This document shows, in pieces, positions 1 through 5,588 of a DNA stretch of 7,163 bases (position 1 is its first letter; every line of letters starts with the position of its first letter). The DNA is taken from NCBI GenBank assembly GCA_014799645.1, contig JAAVHQ010000031.1, positions 1-7,163 of the forward strand. The letters are read 5' to 3'. A model generated the notes under the pieces. It was not told the origin of the DNA and ran no database searches. It saw nothing but the letters and a program-made list of their open reading frames with translations. The position numbers and the translations under genes are program-made. The DNA comes from Clostridiales bacterium. GTDB lineage: Bacteria > Bacillota > Clostridia > Christensenellales > UBA3700.

Positions 1-2
1 AA

Positions 3-2819
3 GACGAATTGAGAATAAGCATAAAGACGGGAAATTTGAGCGTAAACAACGACTTGGTGTTGACTTATTACAAATACGTGGACGGACAAGAGATAGAACT
101 TGACGGAGGAGAGCCGACGGACAGCGGAAGTTACAAGTTGGCAATAGCGTTGGCGGAAGGATTGGATGACTATAAGTTGTTAAGAACAACAATCAACTTT
201 GAGATAAAGAAAGTAACGGTAACAATAGAAGATAATACCGGAACTGATTTATACTACAACAAAGGCGAGCAAGGACTAGACCTAGACGTCACGTCGGGCG
301 GTTTGACCTTGGATGATATTGTAATAAAGTATTATAACAAAGCAAATGACGAGCCATTAGCCGATAATACAAAGCCTGAAAACGCCGGCGACTATTATGC
401 AGTATTAAGTTTAAGCGACGAGTTGGCGAAGAACTATGACTTGGATAACGCGCGCTTTGATTTGACGATACGCAAAGTGGTCTTGACGGTTACTACGACC
501 ACTGACAAGATAACTTACGACGGACAAACGCACGAAGTAGAATTTAGCGTAAAAGAAAAGGCAAGCGGACTCGACTTTGATAAAGACAAGGTAGTCGTAA
601 CGTACTACAAAGAAAGCGTATTGACGGAAAATAGACTTGTGGGCGAATTGCCAACCAATGCAAGAAAGTACGTTGTAGTATACTCATTAAAAGATGACGT
701 GGCAGTCAATTACGAGATAGAAGACAATCAAGCGGAATTCGAGATAGAGAAGATAAGGATAAAAGCGGTATGGAATACAAGCGAGAATATTCCTGTAATA
801 TCCAACCTTGACGACGCTTTGAAAGGGGTAGTAGGCTACGTCTACTATGACGAGGAAGGCAACCAACTCGAAGAGGGAGCGACCTTAGAGGTAGGAAAGA
901 GTTATAAGGTCAAGGCGATACTCGTAGGCGAGAGCGCAAGCAACTATGAGTTTGTTACCGAGGACGGTCAAGTAATATTGGGCGAAGTGGCGGTAGCGGA
1001 GAACTTGGAAAAAGGCTTTACAATAACTGCAAGCAGTGGCGGCGGCTCACTTGGCGGAATAACAGGCGGAGATGGAGAAGAGAATCCGGGCGATCACGAA
1101 AAGCCAGGCGTAAGTTTCGACTTTGGCAAGATAGGCGAATATTTCAAAGAATATTGGCAGTTGATTGCAAGCGTAATAAGTATAATCTTAATGCTTATCT
1201 TCATATCCAAGACGATAGGCTATGAGAACAAGCGCAAGCAAAACAAAAAGACGATAGAGAAGAAGTATAGCACTTTCTACGGAATTACGTTGTTTGGCTT
1301 AGCGACAATGACTTGGACTTTAATAGCGTGCGTGCTAATGGGCGGAGCGTTGTTGACGTTCATAATAATGCTTGTGGCGAAGAACAAGTGCAAGAAGTCC
1401 AACGAGGAATTGGAAGAAGCGAAAGACGAGTTTGAGCGCAACCAAAAGGAGACGGATGGCAAACGTCATGACGAGCAGTTGCAGATGATGCTTATGGGAA
1501 TGCTCGGCGGAAATAACGGACAGGGCAACGGTAACGGCGGACAAAGTTTCGTATATCAGCAACCTGGCTTGGGCGCGGACGATATACGCTGCATAGTCGC
1601 TGATACAATGAACAATATGTTGCCCAACGTTACGCAATACCTACCGCAAGAGGCATCGCATAGCGATGAACTTATTCAGCAACTCATAGAGCAAAACGCT
1701 CAAAATGAAGAGCGTATGCGCCAAATGAACGAGCAGAATGAAGAGCGTATTAGACAACTTACCGCGCAGAATGAGCAAATGATGGAAAAGCTTATGGACA
1801 AGATGTCCGAGAAGCCCAAAGAGAGCGTGGACGAAGACGTAATCGAAAAGTTGGTCGAGAAACTCGCTAAGCAACAGGCAATCGAGCAAGTTGCAGGAAG
1901 AGAAGTCGCCGCAACTGTCGTAGGAGAAGACGCGCTCAAAGAGTTGAGAGAGAGTATCAACGATATCAAGACTCAAATGAACGCCGCGGCAGAAAAAGAG
2001 GAAAAGGAAAAGAACGCCGAAATCATAAGGAAGATTGTCGAGGGGCAAGAGAACTTAATGCGCAAAATGTCCGAGCAACAACCTATCGATAGATATGGCA
2101 GAGCGGTAGCGTACGACCCCAACGCGGATAAAATCGAAATGCTGATGCGCAATCAAGAAATGTTGATGAAGCAAATGATGGAGATGTCGGCAAATAGGAA
2201 CAACGATAAGCAAGTCGTAATGCCCTATATGCCGCAACCGTCAGAAAGGGTAGTGGAGAAGATAGTCGAAAAGCCTGTCGAGAAGTTCGTTCCCGTTCCT
2301 GTCGAAAAGGTAGTGGAAAAGGAAGTGCGAGTAGAAGTGCCCGTCGAGAAAATCGTCGAAGTAGAGAAGGTCGTACCTATGCCCGTTGAGAAGCCAGCAA
2401 AGGCTGCGAAAGCACCCGCGAAAAGACTTACGCTTGACGAAGCGTACGCAAAACTTTCCGACAAGCAAAAGAAGATATTTGACACTCTCAAAGCCTATGC
2501 AATGAGCAAAGACAAGTGCAAAGAGAAGAAGTCGACGTACTTCACAGTATTAGGACAGTCTACCGTCAATCCGCTCGTCAAGTTGACAATCAAAAAGAAT
2601 ACGACAGTCGCAATGTTCAAAATGGAAGACGAATACTTCAAAGACATCCGTCGCGGAGCAACGAGCGACGGCACGAAAGTCAAGGTCAAAGAAAGCGAAG
2701 TAGTTGTAAGCGACAATCAGGCGCTTTCTACAGCAAAAGATATGATTGATTTGCGCGAAGACCAAATAGAAAGATACAACGAATACCTCAAAGAGCAAAA
2801 GTCTATGAGAAAGAAGTGA
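3..2819 (+). CDS. Large multidomain membrane protein with MBG/Ig-like repeats (5' end outside the window)
   Basis: The frame is open to the left edge, and the first in-frame TTG (position 9) falls inside an Ig-like repeat, so the true start and any signal peptide lie upstream. Numbering from that TTG (936 residues visible): four beta-rich repeats of 80-90 residues (about 1-66, 68-155, 156-248, 250-340) share a YY(K/N) strand, a G-x-Y or similar strand and an F-x-I-x-K ending, as in bacterial MBG/YDG-type surface repeats. Then come a Gly/Ser-rich linker (342-368), a membrane segment (385-402), a basic loop (405-420), a second hydrophobic stretch (425-457), a charged helix, a Gly/Asn-rich spacer (500-513), a long coiled coil (about 550-740), a Val-Glu-Lys-Pro tract (745-795) and a C-terminal domain (807-936). 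The basic residues flanking the membrane segments suggest repeats outside and the coiled coil inside. I do not recognise the family as a whole. An envelope scaffold or adhesin-like role is inference. No terminator is visible after it. Confidence 0.85.
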   Translation, partial: DELRISIKTGNLSVNNDLVLTYYKYVDGQEIELDGGEPTDSGSYKLAIALAEGLDDYKLLRTTINFEIKKVTVTIEDNTGTDLYYNKGEQGLDLDVTSGGLTLDDIVIKYYNKANDEPLADNTKPENAGDYYAVLSLSDELAKNYDLDNARFDLTIRKVVLTVTTTTDKITYDGQTHEVEFSVKEKASGLDFDKDKVVVTYYKESVLTENRLVGELPTNARKYVVVYSLKDDVAVNYEIEDNQAEFEIEKIRIKAVWNTSENIPVISNLDDALKGVVGYVYYDEEGNQLEEGATLEVGKSYKVKAILVGESASNYEFVTEDGQVILGEVAVAENLEKGFTITASSGGGSLGGITGGDGEENPGDHEKPGVSFDFGKIGEYFKEYWQLIASVISIILMLIFISKTIGYENKRKQNKKTIEKKYSTFYGITLFGLATMTWTLIACVLMGGALLTFIIMLVAKNKCKKSNEELEEAKDEFERNQKETDGKRHDEQLQMMLMGMLGGNNGQGNGNGGQSFVYQQPGLGADDIRCIVADTMNNMLPNVTQYLPQEASHSDELIQQLIEQNAQNEERMRQMNEQNEERIRQLTAQNEQMMEKLMDKMSEKPKESVDEDVIEKLVEKLAKQQAIEQVAGREVAATVVGEDALKELRESINDIKTQMNAAAEKEEKEKNAEIIRKIVEGQENLMRKMSEQQPIDRYGRAVAYDPNADKIEMLMRNQEMLMKQMMEMSANRNNDKQVVMPYMPQPSERVVEKIVEKPVEKFVPVPVEKVVEKEVRVEVPVEKIVEVEKVVPMPVEKPAKAAKAPAKRLTLDEAYAKLSDKQKKIFDTLKAYAMSKDKCKEKKSTYFTVLGQSTVNPLVKLTIKKNTTVAMFKMEDEYFKDIRRGATSDGTKVKVKESEVVVSDNQALSTAKDMIDLREDQIERYNEYLKEQKSMRKK
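1704..1750 (+). repeat. 14-bp direct repeat with 33-bp period inside the coiled coil
   Basis: The sequence aatgaagagcgtat occurs at 1704-1717 and again at 1737-1750. The period of 33 bp equals 11 residues, and the encoded units read QNEERMRQMNE and QNEERIRQLTA, followed by a third degenerate unit starting QNEQMM. Eleven-residue periodicity is typical of hendecad coiled coils. The near-identity at DNA level suggests recent local duplication. Confidence 0.7.
2241..2393 (+). repeat. Val-Glu-Lys-Pro repeat tract in the large membrane protein
   Basis: Residues 745-795 of the visible protein repeat the units VVEK, IVEK, PVEK and VPVEK about ten times, broken by VPVP and VPMP. The tract is made almost entirely of V, E, K, P and a few I, R, M and F. 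It resembles the charged VPV/EK repeats of alveolin- or articulin-type cytoskeletal proteins, though such low-complexity tracts can arise independently. It sits between the coiled coil and the C-terminal domain. Confidence 0.75.
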
Positions 2820-2824
2820 AACAC

Positions 2825-2853
2825 TTGACAAATTTAATATAATATATTAAAAT
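2825..2853 (+). promoter_or_regulatory. Sigma-A-type promoter for the SDR gene
   Basis: There is a perfect -35 TTGACA at 2825-2830, a 17-bp AT-rich spacer and a -10 TAAAAT at 2848-2853 (five of six matches). Transcription would start near 2860, leaving a 5' leader of about 55 bases before the ATG at 2914. The -35 box lies six bases after the preceding stop codon. Confidence 0.75.
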
Positions 2854-2875
2854 GTTATCGTTAAAAAATAAACAA

Positions 2876-2900
2876 AGTCTTTTGATTGTGACAAAAGGCT
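2876..2900 (+). promoter_or_regulatory. Hairpin in the 5' leader of the SDR gene
   Basis: AGTCTTTTG at 2876-2884 pairs with CAAAAGGCT at 2892-2900, giving nine base pairs with one G-U wobble and a seven-base loop. It lies inside the predicted leader and ends just before a possible ATG at 2902. No T-run follows, so it is not an ordinary terminator. It may influence mRNA stability or ribosome access; that role is inference. Confidence 0.5.
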
Positions 2901-2913
2901 AATGGGGTGTTAT

Positions 2914-3867
2914 ATGACGAAAAAGTGGCTTTACGGTAGAAACGTAGTTTTGACAGGTTGCTCGACGGGTATGGGCAAAGAAGTTTTGTTGCTTTTGGTT
3001 AAGAAATACGGTTGCAACGTCATGGGTGTGGCAAGAAACAAAGCAAAACTCGACGAATTAAAAGCTGAACTTGGCGACAAGTTCAGTTACAGAAGATTTA
3101 ATATTTCAGATTTGCAAGCGTGGAAGGATTTCGCAGTCGAACTCGAAGAAATGGGATTTGTGACGGATATTCTTATCAACAACGCAGGTATGATTCAGCC
3201 GTTCTCTCAGTACAACGACTTGTCTGACGACCAAATCAAAAAGGTCGTTGATACCAACCTTATGAGCGTTGTGTACGCTTGTAAAGCAATGTTGCCGACT
3301 ATCAAAAAGTCTAAGTACGGTTATATCTGCAACGTCGCAAGCGCGTCCGCGATTTTGCCTGTCGGCGGCGAGAGCATCTATTCCGCGACCAAAGGCGGCG
3401 TATGGGCGTTGACCGAGTGTCTTGCGCAAGAATTGAAAGGCTTCGGCATTGGCGTATCGTGCGTAATGCCCGGACCGGTTAAGACGGATATATACAAGGC
3501 AAGAGAGGGAGAGAGCGGACCGAAAGCCGATTCACTCGTTGAGAGTATCGGTATCACCGCAAAGACCGCAGGCAAGCGAATTGTCAAGGCTATCAGAAAG
3601 CGCAAGGTCAGAGTAGTGACCGACGCGGTCGCAAGATTGATGGACTTCGGTATGAGAGTATGTCCTGCGCTCACTTGCAAGGCTACGGGAAGTCTTATCA
3701 AAAAGTTCAGCCCGAAAGTCAAATCTTTCTATCCAATTTATCAAGAACAGATTGAGAATAAGAAAGCTATCAAGCAGATGAAAAAGGAAAGAAAAAAGAC
3801 CGTTTATAAGAAAAAAGAGCAAATCCCACAAGGCGCGTTCGGAAACGACGATTTGCAGGATAAATAA
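2914..3867 (+). CDS. Short-chain dehydrogenase/reductase (SDR family, classical type)
   Basis: This is an NAD(P)-dependent oxidoreductase with a Rossmann fold; the substrate cannot be told. Numbering from the ATG at 2914 (317 aa): the cofactor motif TGCSTGMG is at 14-21, NNAG at 89-92, and the catalytic tetrad is N115, S143, Y156 and K160 (YSATK), with PGPVKTD at 186-192. An Arg after the second strand (GVARN) suggests NADP(H), which is inference. The core is of normal length, but about 50 extra C-terminal residues are rich in Lys (core about 283-303), which is odd for a soluble SDR. An in-frame ATG at 2902 adds four residues, but its only purine run (AAGG) is three bases away and sits in a hairpin. 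GGGGTG at 2904-2909 is well placed for 2914, so I chose 2914. The gene has its own promoter and appears monocistronic. The best analogues are broad classical SDRs (DltE or ketosphinganine-reductase-like). Confidence 0.92.
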   Translation: MTKKWLYGRNVVLTGCSTGMGKEVLLLLVKKYGCNVMGVARNKAKLDELKAELGDKFSYRRFNISDLQAWKDFAVELEEMGFVTDILINNAGMIQPFSQYNDLSDDQIKKVVDTNLMSVVYACKAMLPTIKKSKYGYICNVASASAILPVGGESIYSATKGGVWALTECLAQELKGFGIGVSCVMPGPVKTDIYKAREGESGPKADSLVESIGITAKTAGKRIVKAIRKRKVRVVTDAVARLMDFGMRVCPALTCKATGSLIKKFSPKVKSFYPIYQEQIENKKAIKQMKKERKKTVYKKKEQIPQGAFGNDDLQDK

Positions 3868-3903
3868 TATTAAAAATATATTCGCTCTATTATAATAAAA
3901 TGT

Positions 3904-3932
3904 TTGACACACCTCATAGTTTGTGCTAAAAT
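3904..3932 (+). promoter_or_regulatory. Strong sigma-A-type promoter for rpmG-secE-nusG
   Basis: A perfect TTGACA lies at 3904-3909, followed by a 17-bp spacer and TAAAAT at 3927-3932. A TG one base before the -10 box (3924-3925) makes it an extended -10 promoter. Transcription should start near 3939. This is the only good promoter upstream of the rpmG, secE and nusG genes in the window. Confidence 0.8.
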
Positions 3933-3978
3933 GTATACGCACCTATTATGGGGTGTAATTTTTTTGGAGGGTTGTGAA

Positions 3979-4128
3979 ATGACAACAAGAATTACCTTGG
4001 CTTGTACGGAATGTAAACAACGCAATTACGACACATATAAGAACAAAAAGAATACTCCTGATAGATTGGAAATCAAGAAGTATTGCAAATTCTGTAAAAA
4101 AACCACGGTTCACAAAGAGACCAAGTAA
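3979..4128 (+). CDS. rpmG: 50S ribosomal protein L33
   Basis: This small 50S protein has 49 residues, the usual L33 length. It carries two CxxC pairs (C9/C12 and C36/C39) that form the zinc ribbon of the zinc-binding (C+) form, as opposed to the cysteine-free paralogue made under zinc limitation in some bacteria. The sequence after the start, TTRITLACTEC, and the middle NTPDRLEIKKYC are typical of the family. The ATG at 3979 has GGAGGG at 3966-3971, seven bases upstream. Longer in-frame starts (TTG at 3904) would sit on the promoter itself and are rejected. It lies directly before secE, the common Bacillota arrangement, with an 18-base gap. Confidence 0.96.
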   Translation: MTTRITLACTECKQRNYDTYKNKKNTPDRLEIKKYCKFCKKTTVHKETK

Positions 4129-4146
4129 TAAGGGGAGCGCATTTTT

Positions 4147-4497
4147 ATGGCAAAGAAAAATAAAAATCAAGCGATACAAGGCGAGCCTTTGGCTGCCAAC
4201 GCGCCTTTGATGGACGCGGATTTGAGCGCACAAACTGCTACCGCTCAAAAGAACGCTTATAAGAAAAACAAGACGAAGAAATCCGAGCAAAAGCCAAAAC
4301 TCGGCGCTAGAATCAGAAGATCTTTCAAGGAGATGTTTTCCGAGCTCAAAAAGGTGTCTTGGCCTACGGCTAAAAAGACGATGTCCATGTTTGGCATAGT
4401 TATCGCCGTCGTATTATTTTTCTTGGTCATTATTTCCGCATTTGACTACGGCATCATCAATCTTATCGAACTTTTGATGAAGCACTCGATAGTATAA
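4147..4497 (+). CDS. secE: Preprotein translocase subunit SecE
   Basis: SecE clamps SecY in the SecYEG channel of the inner membrane. The 116-residue protein has the family signature at 66-73 (ELKKVSWP) on the amphipathic helix, then one membrane segment at about 82-99 and a short hydrophobic tail. The first 60 residues are a Lys/Ala/Gln-rich, probably disordered extension. The core (55-60 residues) matches the minimal Gram-positive SecE, so the extension accounts for the extra length. AGGGGAG at 4131-4137 precedes the ATG by nine bases. The neighbouring rpmG and nusG confirm the identity, as these three genes are usually adjacent. The secE stop codon overlaps the nusG ribosome binding site, suggesting coupled translation. 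Confidence 0.96.
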   Translation: MAKKNKNQAIQGEPLAANAPLMDADLSAQTATAQKNAYKKNKTKKSEQKPKLGARIRRSFKEMFSELKKVSWPTAKKTMSMFGIVIAVVLFFLVIISAFDYGIINLIELLMKHSIV

Positions 4498-4507
4498 GGA
4501 GAGACTT

Positions 4508-5056
4508 ATGGAAGAAATGGAAAAGACGAACGGTATAAGCGACGCCAAATGGTATATTCTTCAAACGCAGTTTGGTTATGAATCAATCGCTTATTCTTCT
4601 TTGAAGCAGTTGGTTGAACTCAACTCTTTGCAAGATTACATTTTCGATATAGTCGTGCCGGAAGAAGAGGAGATAGTAGAACGCAACGGTAAGAAGAAAA
4701 TCGTAATGCGTAAGAAATTCCCGAATTATCTCTTTATTAAAATGATATATACCAAAAGAATTTGGTTTTTGGTCAAGAATACGAGAGGTATCAAAGATTT
4801 TTGTAGCGGCTACGACGGCAAGCCGTTGCCTATGAGCGACGACGAAGTTAAGCGCGCGCAACTCGAAAAAGTCACGATTGACGACCTCAAGATCAACGTA
4901 GGCGACCATATCAACATTATGAACGGACCTTTGCAAGGATTTATCGGCGAAATCAAGGAAATCAAACTTGATATCGAAAAGGTCAAAGTTTCCGTTATGA
5001 TGTTCGGCAGAGAGACGACCGTCGAGTTGGACTTTGCTCAAATTGAAAAATTATAA
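4508..5056 (+). CDS. nusG: Transcription termination/antitermination factor NusG
   Basis: NusG binds RNA polymerase and modulates pausing and termination. The 182-residue product has the NGN domain (about 13-108: KWYILQTQFGYE start, RKKFPNYLFIKM at 68-79, and VKNTRGIKDF at 89-98) and a C-terminal KOW domain (about 128-182: VGDHINIMNGPLQGF at 131-145, ending in FGRETTVELDFAQIEKL). The family usually has PGY and GPF where this protein has PNY and GPL; these are mild changes. The ribosome binding site AAGGAG at 4496-4501 overlaps the secE stop and leaves six bases to the ATG. An alternative ATG at 4517 would remove three residues; the spacing favours 4508. It is cotranscribed with rpmG and secE. 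Confidence 0.97.
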   Translation: MEEMEKTNGISDAKWYILQTQFGYESIAYSSLKQLVELNSLQDYIFDIVVPEEEEIVERNGKKKIVMRKKFPNYLFIKMIYTKRIWFLVKNTRGIKDFCSGYDGKPLPMSDDEVKRAQLEKVTIDDLKINVGDHINIMNGPLQGFIGEIKEIKLDIEKVKVSVMMFGRETTVELDFAQIEKL

Positions 5057-5068
5057 TAGTCAACAAGT

Positions 5069-5084
5069 AAGTCAGTAATGACTT
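5069..5084 (+). promoter_or_regulatory. Small hairpin after nusG
   Basis: AAGTCA at 5069-5074 and TGACTT at 5079-5084 form a perfect six-bp stem closed by a GTAA loop, which fits the stable GNRA tetraloop class. No T-run follows. It directly precedes the L1-like element and shares one base or two with that element's lower stem, so the two folds may compete. Confidence 0.45.
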
Positions 5085-5127
5085 GGGAGAGATGTAAAAT
5101 CTTTTAATGCATCTCGTTAATACCACG
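5084..5127 (+). promoter_or_regulatory. Candidate L1-binding leader element before rplK (rRNA mimic)
   Basis: The stem GAGATG (5089-5094) with CATCTC (5110-5115) is flanked by TGGGA on the 5' side and by GTTAATACCAC (5116-5126) on the 3' side. The CCA can pair with TGG, leaving an asymmetric internal loop. This is the arrangement of the L1-binding region of 23S rRNA (helices 76-78), in which a short GGGAG strand faces a long strand ending in GAAATACCAC. In E. coli L1 represses the L11-L1 operon by binding a leader site that imitates its rRNA target. The assignment here rests on sequence and shape resemblance and on position. Confidence 0.5.
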
Positions 5128-5148
5128 ATTGCTAGGAGGTAAAACACT

Positions 5149-5574
5149 ATGGCAAAGAAGATTAAGGCAGTAGTTAAGTTGCAACTACCTGCCGGTAAGG
5201 CAACACCGGGACCACCTGTCGGTTCCACCCTTGGACCTCACGGAATCAACATTCCGGGATTTACTAAGGAATTCAACGAAAAGACCAAAGGTCAAGAAGG
5301 ACTCATTCTCCCTGTAGTAATGACGATTTTCGAAGACCGTTCCTTTACGTTTATTCTCAAAACTCCGCCAGCTGCGGTTCTTATCAAGAAAGCGTGCGGT
5401 TTGCAAAGCGGTAGCGCTAAGCCGAACAAGGACAAAGTCGCTAAACTTACGCAAGCTCAACTCGAAGAAATCGCAAAAACCAAAATGCCCGACATCACTG
5501 CGGGAAGTTTGGAAGCAGCAAAGAAGACTATCGCCGGCACTGCTCGTAGCATGGGCGTTCTCGTCGAAGAATAA
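5149..5574 (+). CDS. rplK: 50S ribosomal protein L11
   Basis: L11 sits at the GTPase-associated centre of the 50S subunit and binds 23S helices 43/44. The 141-residue length fits the family (E. coli has 142). The N-terminal domain begins MAKKIKAVVKLQLPAG and contains GPPVG at 21-25. The C-terminal rRNA-binding domain holds DRSFTF, KTPPAAVLIKKA, GSAKPNKDKV and the final GTARSMG. In the proline loop, residues 26-27 are Ser-Thr where the family usually has Pro-Ala, residue 30 is Pro where Gln is usual, and 36 is Pro where Met is usual. AGGAGGT at 5134-5140 precedes the ATG by eight bases. rplA follows 14 bases later and is surely cotranscribed. No convincing separate promoter lies in the gap after nusG. 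Confidence 0.98.
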   Translation: MAKKIKAVVKLQLPAGKATPGPPVGSTLGPHGINIPGFTKEFNEKTKGQEGLILPVVMTIFEDRSFTFILKTPPAAVLIKKACGLQSGSAKPNKDKVAKLTQAQLEEIAKTKMPDITAGSLEAAKKTIAGTARSMGVLVEE

Positions 5575-5588
5575 TAGGAGGCAGAGAT

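Noticed and set aside
2814..2826. AAGTG-AAA-CACTT inverted repeat across the stop codon of the first gene, as a terminator.
   Set aside because: The stem is five bp with a three-base loop and no T-run, and it overlaps the -35 box of the next promoter.
1641..2831. Long open frames on the minus strand opposite the first gene.
   Set aside because: They follow the codon bias of the + strand gene, lack ribosome binding sites and encode Leu/Phe/Ser-rich or repetitive sequence with no family character.
2838..2843. Perfect TATAAT as the -10 box of the SDR promoter.
   Set aside because: It is only seven bases from the TTGACA. TAAAAT at 2848-2853 has the correct 17-bp spacing.
3904..3978. In-frame upstream start (TTG at 3904) that would lengthen rpmG by 25 residues.
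   Set aside because: The TTG is the -35 box of the promoter, the extra residues are not L33-like, and GGAGGG sits correctly before the ATG at 3979.
5027..5057. Possible promoter for rplK: TTGGAC at 5027-5032 and TATAAT at 5052-5057.
   Set aside because: The -35 match is poor and the spacer is 19 bp. The TATAAT overlaps the nusG stop codon and may be chance in AT-rich sequence.
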